A stretch of 64,000 bases of DNA from Cristatella mucedo (Eukaryota; Bryozoa; Phylactolaemata; Cristatellidae), in the NCBI GenBank assembly GCA_009760855.2, contig WPIO01000023.1, positions 5,136,501 to 5,200,500 of the forward strand. Reading direction: 5' to 3'. This document shows positions 41,395-56,024 of the stretch, in pieces. Under the pieces are notes generated by a model that saw only the letters and a program-made list of their open reading frames with translations, did no database searches and was not told the origin of the DNA. The position numbers and the translations under genes were made by a program. Numbering within the stretch: position 1 is the first letter of the stretch; every line of letters starts with the position of its first letter.

Positions 41395-44300
41395 ATTCGC
41401 ACGAAATTAATATATACATATATATATATATATATATACTTATGTAAAGTACCCCAGTTAACTAGTCATTTTCCTGTTACCATCGAGTGTTTGCACGTGC
41501 AGTCCAAATAACCAGTGGCTGTGTCTTTGCATTTTGATATTCACAAATACAAAGCATGAGTGTACGATTTTCAAGATCACTCTCTATTGATTTGCAAAAA
41601 ATCTAAAGTACGATCGTTCCCAATGATTAGGATACATGTGGGCTTTCTAAATGTAACCTAAACAGCACAGCAAAGGCATACTACACTTAACAAATTCAAT
41701 GGTTAACCTCTTCCAACTACTCGAGCCAACTACGATTGCCCAGTGCCCTGATCATGTAAGCTTGCATTGCCAGCCAGACCCAATCAACACATGACCACAA
41801 GCATTTTCACAGGCACAAGTTACATTAGCCAGAACAAGGCAGATGCAACAATCGAGACAAACGGACATTGAGGGCAGTCGGCACATGTTCAAGCACAGCA
41901 GCACTCACTTTTTATCATGTTGACATCATTTGCTCCATCGCCAATTGCCAACGTGATGGACTTCTTATGCTTTTTCACCAGCTCAACAACTTGAGCCTTC
42001 TGCAGCGGCGTCACTCGGCAGCAGATAACGGCTCGGCACAGACTTCCCACTTCCAAGAACATGACCGCCAGCTCATCGGCCAGAGCATGCACCTGCATGA
42101 ACGAACGGTCCAGCACAGGGTAAGCGCAAAGTACAGCCAAAAGCCTCCAAAAGAAGCGAGAGGTAAGCAGCCATCGAAGATCGTTCACAGCTCCAGCGGC
42201 AGCCGAGAGGCAGCAGCCGCTGCACGAGTCGATGGGAGCCATACCAAACTCAGCCCGTTGATGACAAGAGCGAATCCACCGCATGCACCATCGCTTCTTC
42301 CGGAACCATTCGAATTCTGCTGCTGTGAAGACTCGTTCTTAGCCAGTGGCCGGTACTGCAAAAAGTTTACGGCTTAGCAAAGAAACTGGCTATCATTTCG
42401 TGCGAATCTAATCGGCCAATCATCATCGATGCTCAGGCATCGAACGAGAGGCCGATGCCCTCCCCCCCCGGAATAGAGGGCTGCCAAGAAGCAAAACAGG
42501 TTTGCTGCTTCGTTGTAGGTTCACTGCTTTGCAGCTGCAGGGCTTGCACAGACTTGCTGCAGTAATGGTGATACAAATGATACAACTGAATGGCCCTCTT
42601 AAGAGAAATAAGTCACTTTCTAGGCACTTCACTTGAGCAAGAAAGGAAGCATGTCAACTGATCGGTGAGAAATAGCATGCCAAATTTCAGCAGGTCTAAG
42701 AATATAGAGGAAAATCACATGGATGGAGCATTTCTCGAGAACGGTGAGTTTTCAGCTTCGTTCAGGAGCATAAGAACTGAACGTAAGATCTCCAAATAAT
42801 TGAGTTTGGTTATATGCACGAGTCGGATGGGGGGTAGCACAGGAAGAGCCTAAAGACTATTTTTCGAGAGGTAAGCTGAAACAAAAGAATGAAAGGAACG
42901 GATGAGGGAGTGATGCCCTTGACGCCGATAAACTGCTTAATCGATAGTCGGTGCAGGGTGGAGAAGAAGGTGTACTGTGTGACACTAACAAGGTACACGA
43001 CAGATACACCTGACCGCTGAGCTTTGCACCATCTGTAAATGTCTTATTGCTCAGGTAGGAGGCTCTGCAAGAAGTAAATGAACAAATGTGGCTGCCAGTA
43101 CACGTACTTTAAAGGCAGAAAGAACTCCACGAACCGATTTGCAATCAGAGTTTCCTGCTAAACAGCTTAGCAAATGCCTAGCTTGGCTGTGGTAGCCTTA
43201 TCTAGCTCTAAAACCTGACCAGAACATATTGGCTAGGCTAGAAATTTTGATAAAAGAGTCTATCTGGTCTGCCACTACTCTCTCGAATGTCTCGTAGGGA
43301 ATAGCAATACAGAAACTGGGCGGAAGTTGCTGAAGTAGATGATCTAGTGCCGAATTCTTGATGTGGCCTGACAATAGCCTCTTTGAAGTATGCATCGACA
43401 TGACGTGAGGGTAAGCATATATTTATTACATTAGCCATTCACTCTAGCAGCAAATCTAGGCATTTCAGAAGGAGAGCAGTAGAGTATGGACTGTGGACAT
43501 AGAGATAATCCAACAGTCTACAAATACCTTGTACAAACCTTAAATCCTTTGGAGACCGTGCATTTAGTTCATATGCTCCCAAAGCCTGGAACTCCCTCCC
43601 GACCTGCGTCAGAACATCCCCTGACCTGACCACATTTAAAAGGAACTTAAAAACACCTATTTAGGACAGCATTTAGTGGGTCCCTGTGATTCGTCCTTGA
43701 TGTGCTTATGCGTGCTGACACTGTGCATGCTGCCACTAACAACATTTGCATGCTGACCCTGTGCATGTCACCCCTAACTATATTATTCTTTTTGTTTGTT
43801 ATTCAAGCATGATTTTACTTATCATTCAATTGCATTTCCCTTTGCAGCAAATGTAAAGCGCCTAGAAAGAGATCAGGTTCTCTGAGGGCGCTTTATCAAG
43901 TGCAGTATTATTATTATTACTGCTATCTTCTGTAGACTAGACCCACAAAAAACTAGATTCACTCCCGTTCGGCTAAGCTTAGCACTTTAAAAGACATGTT
44001 CATTAATTCGTTGATAACTTCAACTGAAAAAGTATTGTACTTATGAATCTGGCGTATATTAACATCGGGTAGAGTTAAATTTAGATCTCCAAAAACACAT
44101 ATATTGTGTACATAACCAGTTAAACAAATCCAAACAGCAGCATCGACAGTAGCCTAGGCTGGTTCCTAAGCACTAACGTATCCATCAAAAGAATCAATTT
44201 CAAAAAATTAAAAAGGCAGAGTAATTTTGCTTGAACAAGGCAATGATTCCACACCCTCTGGTTTTCCAAGCCAGAGATTTGTCGATTGAGCTATCGAGAA

Positions 44301-47300
44301 TCCATTTTCTGGCTCTGTATGTAGAGCTTAAGACCAAGGCCAGCTAACTGAAGAGAAGCACCGGAAACAGTGAAAAAACAATAAAATACTACAGGGCGAG
44401 CTTAAATAGTTAAGGTATGTATAAGAGCACTATTATTATTATATATTATATATTATATTATATTATTATTATACTACTATTATATTATTCAATATTAGCT
44501 TCATAGCTTCACTCTGAAAGACAGGTCCAGCAAGACCGTTAGCATAAACAGTGGTAGCCGGGTTAGTGATTTAAAACAGACGAAGTTAGCACACTTCCGA
44601 ATAAGACAGCATGAGTTTGAAGATCATAATGGAATGTGAATGGCCTCACAGAAGAAACTCGGTGAATAGAAAAGCTAACAGCAGCTAAGCATGCTCCAAG
44701 AGAAGGTATATAGAACTGAGAGGAAATCACTGATCTTTTTTTTATATCTCGGTTATATACATCGGTTATGTATTTAACAAACACAGCGTATTAGTTTTTG
44801 TTGTCTTCAGCATTATAGAGGCGACCACCAAAGCCTAAACCCCAGCTGCAAGCACTGAGTGCACGCCCCAGAAAATGATGGCCATACTCCTGAACAAACT
44901 GCTTGCTTCATGGGTAGGCAGACGGTCACAATATCCCCTGCTCAGTCTCAGCACAAACACTACGAAGATACAAGAAAAAAATTGAGGACTGTTTGGCAGT
45001 ATCTTTATCTCACTTAAACAACAGGAGGAGGCTCCACAACTGGGCACACTCTTCGGGATTATGTTTACATGGCATATCTTATCAGCCCGATAAATGACAC
45101 TACATGCAATGCGCTTATGTTGGCTAGCATGAGCAGCCGTTGTACATTTACACATTAATGTAAACAAAAAATCTCATCATAAACTCGATATATAGTGCGA
45201 TCATTACCTTTAATCTCATTCTAGACGATGCCATCGCCAAACACAAGCTTGACATTCATCGCACCGATGCCACTCAGCTCTACGTGTCAATTGAACCTTC
45301 TAAACATCGCTATACACCTAGCTAACTTACTATCTTGCACAACCATCCTCCCACATCCACCACCCACATTCGCACTTGAATGGCCACTAACTTCCTAAAA
45401 CTTAATGACGACAAGATCAACCTAATGGTTATGAGAATGCCCAGAGGCACAATAAGTTCAAATACCTCACCCTCATGATTCGTTAAGCTTTCATCACTAC
45501 AACTACTTGTCATTTGCTAAGCACATTGCCATGAAACCAAATGCAATCACCAATTGCTCATTCTCTTGCCCAGCCGGGAATGGTGAGCGGTAGCATGCTA
45601 ACGGCAGCTTGGGCACTGCTGGCTTACAAGGAGCAAGCGACGGCAGATACGTCATAGGCTAGCGGCAAAGGTAGTGTACTGCAGAGAAAATAAAACTAGC
45701 AGCCAAAGGTAATCAAGCACAGTCTGCTAACCTCGGCTGCATCTGGAGTCATCACAATCACCAGATCCTGCTGCGGCTGTGGTGTCGAGTCCTGCCTCAA
45801 ATGGTCTCTTGCCTCTCGCAGCTGCTTCTGCACGGTGCTGGCATCAACTCCATCGATAACAAACACATCTTGCATTGCCTCGGTCAGAAGCTTGCATGCA
45901 TAGCCGATATTGATGGCCGTCTCTTAAAAAGAAATTGACAGATCCTAGTTGAAGGATGCCAGAGAAAAGGTGAAACATGCCAACACGAAACACAGTAGAG
46001 CTTTGAGTGCGTACGTACACACTCTATGGTTGCCGACCACAGAAGGATTAATGGCTGCAGCTTGGCATCCACTTGGCAATCATAAACATACATATGCATT
46101 CACACAGTACACCTGGATTCAGTTCGAGCATACAAGTGAAAATTTAAAGTCGAGGCATCCAGAAAATAGAATGCAAGTGAAATTATAAAGCCTTGTGCAC
46201 AACGCAGAAGGAGCAATAATTGTGGCTCAATAAGCTAAAGCACTGAACCGGTAACATAGATGTTTTCGGATCGCTCCAGATCGAGCCAATATTCTTTTTT
46301 CGGCGTTCAGTCCTATGGCAGACGGCCACCAGTCGCTCTGCATTTTGAAATTACAGCCAAACTCTGCATGTACATCCTTCCGACTTACGATTTTCTGCTT
46401 ATATTCAGATGTCATGCTTAAAGGGAGGTAGCCATTTGACTTACAATAACCAGAACACAGTCATACGATGGGCAAAAAAGGCCCAGGTTTATTATGGCTT
46501 CCAGTATGACTCTCGGCTGAAGGAACACGCTCACAAAAGCCAGGGCCAATATTTTTAAGAGTGAGAGCTCTACAATCACTAAGGTATGTATGCTTTAAAC
46601 GTTATATGAATTGTCTAATGAAACTAGTCATTTTTACAAGCAATGCACCATCAAACCAAACCACCGCCAAGCATCATTTTCCTTCCTGGTAGGTCCAACG
46701 CTCTCTCATACAAGACAAGGTGTGCTCAGCGTTTAGTGCATTTCATTTACGCCCAAAATTTCTACTGCATACACATCCCCCATTGTACAGAAAACATTGA
46801 TAAACCCTAGGGGACGCACTGCTGCTTGTGCACTTGCCTTTGCTCGATCCCAGCATGAATCGAGCCAGCTAAAATGGCTCTCAAGATTTGCAGCATCCAG
46901 TTGTTCAATAGCAAGCTTAATCTGCTAAATAAGTCTAGAGGACTAAAAATATCGATAAAAGAGGCAGACGTGCAAAATGCATGTGATCAATCGACGTGCT
47001 AGCTGAGCGATCTTGGCAAAGGTTAGCCTTCCAATAAATTAAGACTAATCATATTACAATACGTTGGCTGCACACCATTCGTGAGCACTATTAAAAAATA
47101 AAGTAAAAAACTTCCAGTACAGACTGCATTTTGTAAAGTATACGAATTATGAATACCAGTCATTTTGCATGAATAAGGCATTTTGCATGAATAAAGTCCC
47201 GTTTTCTTCAGTTTATGAAAAATGAAAAATCTCCAAGAAAGTACTAGCTTAAAAAGGTAAGCTCTTATGCAAAAGAGGAAGCTATGCATTAAGCACGGCA

Positions 47301-49078
47301 AACATCGACCTGTGAAGCACATCACCTACGAGCACAAAATCGCAAGCTTAATTGCAGGCATGTGCACACACACACATCATGACTCCCGATGGCTACCGAA
47401 AACATCAGGCCTAATCAAATCGCCAGGGCGTCCCTTGAGTGCACATGATTTTGCTCGGGGATAGGAACACTCTTTCAAGTAAAACTAAGCAAAGCTGATT
47501 CGAGCCGGGCAAGCCCCAGTGGGTCTGGTAGAGATAACCGGTACTGCTCAGCCTACGAAAGGCTGCTAGCGATATGCCGTTCGTTGCTGCACGGTCGCAC
47601 ACCAAACGTCAGCCATCGAGCCACTCCTACAAACTAGGTGCACTAGCACGAAATGTTCGATCACCACTGCTACCGAGCACTTCCGCGTCACCAAGAGTGT
47701 CCACGTCGCCGGATCGACGAAAGCAAACCGGTGCTGACAAAAGCTCCGTCATAGAAGCAAGAGAGAGCCGATATTCAGCCAAGAATTTAGCCCATCAGAA
47801 CCCAAAGCAGTGCAAGAGCGTGGTGGTGGTGTGTCAAATTTGCCACCGGCAGATGTAACGGTTTCGGCGCATGCTGAGAGAGTGAGAGAGAGACAGTGAG
47901 AGTAGTCACCCTGCTTGTCACCGGTGAGGACCCAGATCTTGATGCCAGCCAGTGCCAGATTGGCGATAGCCTGAGGCACGCCGTCCTGAAGCTTGTCCTC
48001 GATCGCAGTCGAGCCAAGTAGCAGCAGGTCGGTCTCGATGAGCTCGTAGACACTCTGCAGCGCCGCCTCGCGATCGCGCAGCACAATGCTCGCCGCGTGA
48101 TGTCGTTCCTTCCAGAGGGCGTAGACCTCGCTGCTCAGCTTTCTCGAGGCCAAGCACAGCGTACGAAGGCCAACGTTGGCAAAGTCCTGGCAGAGGTAAT
48201 GGGCAGAGCAGTTTAGCACGGAGGCTGAGCATTCGGCGATTGCAAAGAGCAAAGGCACATCAAACGCATGCATTCGCTAGCTAAGGGCGCCGACATGTGA
48301 CCAACGCAGCCATGTGCCACTCGTGGAAGGACTGACGAGTGAGAGTGCCGTGTTGGTTAGCCGATGTGCAATGTTAAATGTGCAAAGGAATCTGCAAACT
48401 CTTCATTGTGAGCAAACAGGCTGGAATGCAAAGGAGCTGGTTAGACTCTCTAATCGTATGTATGCAGTGCAAGCTTACAGCAGAGCCCTGATTTGTGAGC
48501 TTCACCTGAGAATTTGTGTAAAGCACGGTCGATGATGCTTTCCCCAGATGCCGTTTATTGCAAAACTTGGTTTGGTTTGGCCCAGTGGTTAGGGTGCTCG
48601 GCTCGACCAAGGTAAAAGTGAATGTATTTGATGATCGAGGTCAGGCTCGAGAGCCCCGCAGAGCATATGTGAAGCAACAATATAATCACATAAGCTCTTT
48701 TGGGGTGCTATGCGAACGAACTCTTATTATTATTCTTATTAAAATTTCCCTGCAATGCAGAGTGCGTAACCAGCGCACTACTCACGTTCAAATGTGCCAT
48801 ATTGATGTCTTTCAGTTCAGCGCAGTTGGCGCTAAGCCGCTCATATATCATGGCATCTGCACCTTTGCACATCAGCGTGATCTCACCATTTCTTCTGACG
48901 ATGACCTATATAAGGGCAGCAGAATGACAATCCTGAGCTTAGTAGTAGTTATTAAGTAAGTAGTAGTTATTCTTAGTCGGGCGAAGACACGAGTACACGT
49001 AGTATTACACCTGGATGATTATGGCAAACATAATAGCAATCGCTTCTGCTCTCCCTCCATACTCCCTCTTCTCTCTTC

Positions 49079-49170
<92 letters not shown>

Positions 49171-49800
49171 CTCTCTGCCCTCTCTCTTTCTGATTTGCTC
49201 AGCTTTGATTCTCTATTGCTATGTATCTCCCTGCCTCCCACGACTAAAGCAAAACTGCATATAAACACATATACACCATTATAGCGTACACCCGATATAT
49301 TGGACAATACTACCATATTGGTTCCAAGGAGAAATTTTATGAACGAATATCCATAACTACATATGAGGTGGTCAACCATCAAGTGACACAGTTTTTCTAA
49401 ATAAAGCCAACGATGTAATAATCTCACGGATCTACTTGCACAGCCGTTGCGATTTAGCCTATTTAAGTTTTTTTCCAATATACAGCATTAGATTTGAAAA
49501 GCATCCCGAAAATAACCAACAAATATTTGCATATTCAAACATGCTCGTCGTATCTATTCAACGAAATTCAGAGAATTCAGCTTTAATTAGCAGAATGACA
49601 ATGCTCTCTTCGAATGATAAACTGAGCATAATAATCCTTCAGTAGGAGGATGACCATCGAAAGGTGTCCCACCACGGAGTGTCTCACGGCATGCCCATAG
49701 TAGGCAAGTCCATGCCGACTAGCTCGTGTTGGTGCATTCGAAGCACATACTTGCAGCAGATGAAAGAAAAACTTGTTCTCTCTTTCTCTCTGTCTGTGTC

Positions 49801-49859
<59 letters not shown>

Positions 49860-49886
49860 TTCTTTCTCTCTCTGTCTGTCTACCAG

Positions 49887-49958
<72 letters not shown>

Positions 49959-50069
49959 TCTCTGTCTCTCTCTGTCTCTCTTTCTCTCTCTGTCTGTTTG
50001 TCAGTCTCTCTGTCTCTGTCAGTCTCTCTGCCTCTGTCTGCCTCTGTCTGTCTCTGTCTCTCTCTCTCT

Positions 50070-50130
<61 letters not shown>

Positions 50131-53100
50131 GTCTCTCAAGACAATCTCATAATACAGCCGTTCCTCAGCTATCATGGAGGTCACCAGTTCCAACCTCAGC
50201 CAGCCAGGTCTGGCAAGCATTGTGCACATCTAAAAGCTTATTGGAAATGCCCTTCGAGTAATAGACTTTGCTGTGATGTGCTCTTAAGTTCTTAAGTGTG
50301 CAGACCTCTGAGTGCAAAGAAGAAAGTGGTACAAGCAGTGGCAGAGCCAGGATATTCACCTAAGGGATCTTTACAAATTCTGATGTAGGGGCAAGACCCC
50401 TAAGATTTTCATCTAGGCAGGGCTAGACCAGCAATTAATGGAAAACTATAGCAAACCGGTACAGTATTTATTCAACAAGAACTCGGCAGTTGTTAATCTG
50501 GTGAAATTGAGATATAACTTCGTCGTAGGTTGGTGACGTCTTAGGGTGGGGTGTTCGGGTGGGCGAATGGACTCTCCCCCACCATTGCGTACAAGTAAGT
50601 GTATGCCGTGAGTCACTTTGACTTTGAGTACATGTGTTTTATTTATTTACATACCAGTTTTAAGAATTTTCTCACTTGAGACAGTCTTGTGTCTGCCCGA
50701 ATGGATGATTTGGCATGACTCCTACCTTGGGCTTGGAGGTTCAACTCCTACACATATACAGGACACGGTAAATCTGTTCCTGAACCGTTTCGACCTCCAT
50801 AAAATCGGCTCACGGTTTAGCTAAATATTGTTTCCTGCTAGCAAAAAAATATGGACAGCCAGTCCTTCGATAGTGTAGGGGTCTATATGACCATGCTTTC
50901 AATTTAGAGATCAAACTTGGCAACAAGCCTACAGAGTCTCCTATATCGAAGGTAAGACTAGCCGATCTGCTTCACTCTGGCCCTACTCCAGCTCTTTGTT
51001 GTTGCTCTTTCCTTAACTCGATGCAATGGTTACATAGGCCGGGGTTGTCATTCGAAGCCTAGAGCATGGTCGAAATAATAATAGCATTTCAGGCAATGCT
51101 CAGGGTATGCATATCAAACGATCCAGCCTCGAGCTATTGTGCACTTCAGCATGCCGTCCTTGCTACCGACATCAAGCGACAATGTAAGCATTTTCCTATT
51201 ATGGACACATTTTCAACAGTAAATAGGGCATCTTAAGCCCAGCACCATCCTGCCTGATATGCATGCTGCCCGAAGAACAGAAATTGAGGAGGTTGGCATG
51301 CCAGAAGGAACATAGTGGAACCAAAGTAAATATGCAGCCTGAAAATGCTGGTTATATCGGGTATTCATTGGTTCCTTGCCTTAGCAGTGCACACTTTCAT
51401 CGCTGACCTTTTGTGCTTATGGTGGTGGTGCTGCTGCTGCTAATGCCGGTGCTGATGCTAGTGCCGGTGCTGCTGCTGGTGTGTGTATCATTTGTAGCTC
51501 TGTAATGGTCGTCGTTGCCATGCCAAACAAGCTCGACTTTTTTATATGGGATTAACTAGTTTATACTACACTTTACTTTAGCTGACCATAAACCATAAAA
51601 TTGCGAATTTCAAACATGCTGGATGGAACTGAAGATGATGCAATCTATGAAGAAAGTGACGATTCAGACATTGACTATGCTGCAGAAGACTATGAAGATG
51701 GTAGCAGTGATACTGATGACGAGTTTCTTGCTAACTGTAATGATTAAAGCAAACTTATAAAAAGGGGCTATATTCAGTAGTAACATTTTTAAATAAAAAC
51801 TTCTTTCAAAAAACAGTCCATAAATTTTGGTTGCGACTTAGACTTGGGTGCGACTTATAATCGTATAAAATATGCAAATTGAGTTTTACCACATCCACTG
51901 GGGAGGCTCAGTGTCTAATGCGTAGTGTCAGACATCACATTAATTGCAAGCATGGCAGCCGTTCGCCTCACATGGACGACAATTCGACAAGCGACAAATC
52001 ACATGAAACAATTGTAACAGCCACCGGCAAGGCATCCTATGCGGCAGCTGCTTGCGATCAGTCAGCCGCTCACCGACATTCTTTTCCGGTCGTTGTTGAA
52101 ATCGAGGATGGAGAGAAGCTCATAGACCTCCTCAGTGCCGTGCACGTCCAGAGTGATGGTGGTGGGCGTGCGCGCCTTGAACACGAAGCCCATGTTCTTA
52201 GCTGCACTGACGAGCGCATGCTCGTCAGGAGACTGCGCCTGGTAGGACAGCTGCCCTGCAATGCAAAAGAGCCAGCGCACGTGACCTCCAGCCTCACCTC
52301 CACGCCATTGCTGCAGGACACGAGAAGAACGAAGGCAAACAGAGGCACTGCTTCAAGCAGGAGGCACTAGTTCATGTGGCGGCCGACGAACATGCATGAT
52401 GACGCTCGAGATGCATGGTGCAAAACGATGCCAATGACCACGGCCGCAGCAAGATACTGCACGCGCAATGGCATGGCGGCAGTACGCACGGGCTGACCCC
52501 CAAGCAAGCAGTCCCAGACACGTAGGCCGTCCAAAACACGTGGAGGCGTCCACAGCAAGTTACTGGGATCCAAAAACGTGTGGCAGCATCACTACGTGGC
52601 ATGCTGGAACTAAAAGAGGTGTGGCTAAGCCCTTGGCTGAGTTCATGCAAAACTGACGATGGCGACCATAGAGGAATGTCTAGCCTCCTCAGAGCCGCTA
52701 CACGAAAGTCGGCATTCTAAAGCAACTAAACGACTTAGCAGAAGCAGACATGGATTATCGTGCAAAAGCACTACAGACGTATGACGAACAAGCAAGCACA
52801 GTCTATATTGTGAGCTATGCCAATTAGTCGAGTGACCCCAGTCGCATTGCAGTCTTGCAGGGCCAGAGATGCCAGGCAAGGTTGCGCAAAATACCCTTCA
52901 ATTTCAAATGCCGCCCAGCATCCGTGGCAGCATAATATCGGCAGTTGCTTGATATCTTGGTGTGCCCGGTGCCTTGTCGGCCACCCAATTCGTGACTTTG
53001 CCATGCTGTTCTTCTTCACAGCTCGGCTTGCAATTGCTGACACTCTCGAAACTGCAAAATGTGCCACTGCGGTCGTGGTTCAATAACAGGCAGCCGTAAC

Positions 53101-53440
53101 ACGTCTCGACATCTCAGGGTAGTTAGTCTGTGCACCGACAGCAACGAGCAGCACCAGCATTTGCCTTTTCTCGTTCAAACAACTCCGAGGCGACTGTACC
53201 ATGGGCGCAAGAGGGGCAGAGAGATTACTTAGTGGGCATTCGGAGTGAAACAGCTCTCTGTCTCTGTCTGTCTCTGTCTGTCTGTCTGTCTCTGTCTGTC
53301 TCTGTCTGTCTGTCTCTCTCTCTCTCTGTCTCTCTCTCCGTCTCTCTGTCTGTCTGCCTCTCTGTCTGTCTCTGTCTGTCTGTCTCTGTCTGTCTGTCTC
53401 TGTCTGTCTGTCTGTCCGTCTCTGCGTCTCTGCGTCTCTG

Positions 53441-53522
<82 letters not shown>

Positions 53523-54961
53523 GTTATGCCATCGACCTATTATCGCCGTCACCCCATGGGAGTTACTAGGCTAAATAGATATGGGCAAAGATGGATAAGT
53601 GATGCTCTTGCCTGGTACCCCATTAGCTAACAAGATAGATACGCACAGTCACACAAGCACAGCACTCGCTTGCAGTCAATCTGCTTGCAAAGGATGATCG
53701 ACTCCTCACTATACCGACAGCGCACCAAACAATGCAGTGTCTTTCTGCGTTCCCCATCTCACTTTCACACGACCACGCAACTCAGCATCTCAGCAACACA
53801 GCATCTCACCCAATAGCCCTAAGTCTGACAAGGAATGCTCTGCGTACATCTACAGGCAACTTCTAACGCAACAAGCCAAAAGCCAAGGAGTCGGAAGAAG
53901 GTCAAATCCACGAGCACAGTCATTGCAAGCGACAGGCTGCGGACAGGGGCTCATGGCTTCCAAGCTGTGGATCAATCGATCTAGTACAAAGAAGCGGCCA
54001 CGAGATCTTTCGGCCCATTCAAGCAGACAAGGCTGAAAAGGGAGCAACAGAGGGTAGTTCTCCCTTGTGACGGCAGCAATGACGAGTCTTATGAGGGCCA
54101 GCTCTCAATAGTGAGTGCATCGATCGATCACTTGAATACATCAGTGTATTTTTCAGCATCGCTGAAAGTGACATGTAATTGGTAAGAAACTAGCCACCCA
54201 TCGCAAATAAGTCCCATAGGTGGGCACTGCATACTCAGCACCTAGCCAGCCAGAAGATAAGCACAAAGTGGATCGAGCCACGTGTATCACCATCTAAAAG
54301 GTTCACACATAAGCCGCCAGCCTCCTTCATCCATGTTGAAGTCGGACTGCAACTGGAAAGAGAAACAAGGATTGCACGAAAACCTAGAGTTGCAGAGCTG
54401 GCCAGGTGGCAGAAGCTGTATCCTACCGTCCTTGATGTCCGGCATAACCGTGTGACAGATTGCCAAGACACGGAAGAATTCTTCAACGGCCGGGTCGCGG
54501 CTCCTAGCTGCTCTCACAAGACTGTCGTCGTACCATTCAAACTTCTTGTCACCGTAGGGATTCCAGGCAAAGTCCACTTGCACTCTCTATCAACGAGAGC
54601 AGAAGCACACTGAGCCAAACGACAACCAGCTCATCTGAGAGACCGAATTCGAGGGCAGAGCACGAGCTGCTGCACTGGCAGGCCTACACCAGCAGTAGGC
54701 CTGCTGCTGCTTGCTGGCAGGCCTGTCAGCACAAGCCAAAAACCAGCACAAGCTGCAGGCCAGCAGCAGCAGCAGCGACACGAAATCGGCAACAGGCTTC
54801 GGAAGCTCAGGGCAGGAAACAAGCCAGCAATCACAGCCCACCGAAGGAGTGAGCACTAGCAATGCATGCTTCAGCCTCCACCTTTGCAAGCATGCACGGC
54901 TATGTGTTCAGTAGCACCAAGCACACACATAAACACACACGCACGCACACACATACATACA

Positions 54962-55009
<48 letters not shown>

Positions 55010-55991
55010 CGAAGCACTTAAATTGCAGTAGAGCTCTGCAGCAGCAGCCCCCCACCCAGGAGCACAATGCATCGCTGCTCAACCAAGCCAACCTCATTGG
55101 CTTTGGCGGTGTCCAGCGCTCTGCCATAGCAGATTCCATTTATAGAGCACTTGTTGAACGTCATCACGTTCTGCAACAAACGAGCAAGAAGCCACGTGAG
55201 CACAGCACAAGCGGTCAGACAATGATTTAAAGGATGAATCTCAGACACCGGGAAAGCTGTACAAGTAGGAGCTACAGTAGACAGCAATGACGAGCACGAG
55301 TCCTCACGGCATGGACACGGTCCAACACTAAGATGTTCTAGGATGTAAGTGGCTGCAATCTAGCACGAGGTAAACCTTTCTAGGGCTAGTTCTTCGCACT
55401 AACACTAAACTATGAACATGAGGGCGGGCAGTTACTTGCAAAATCAAAAACACTGTTCAATGAACACTCGCGCAAACATGGTTTAAATCACAATTGCACG
55501 ACTCTCGAACGCTGGCAGGCATCTCCTGTTCACCCACATTCTTTACTGGATAGGTAGCAGACGAGGTGAGCAAGAGAGCAGCCGGCCTGTAGCAGACAGA
55601 GACCCGACCTGAGTAAGCGTGCCTGTCTTGTCCGTAAAAATGTACTCAATCTGGCCGAGTTCCTCATTCAGCGTGGTAGTGTGCGCCTTGGCAGGAGTAT
55701 CCTTGGGTTCGTGGTACATTTGCCTGTCGTAGTTGATCCACAGGCTGTGATGCAATCGCAGGATTTCGACACTAGAAACAGGGCAAGGGATGAGAGCAGG
55801 TCGAGGCCACATACACTTTCCTAGGCATGGGAAGCAACAGGAGAAAATCGCAAAAGCTCTCATACATTGACAGCCGAGCAGGGGAGGCAGCAGGAGCGCT
55901 AGAGGCTACTAGCAGCTGCGACGGAGCCTCTAAAGAGGCAGCAGTGCTAGAATCGACTACGGCAGCAAGAAGCAGCAGTGCTAGTGGCAGA

Positions 55992-56024
<33 letters not shown>

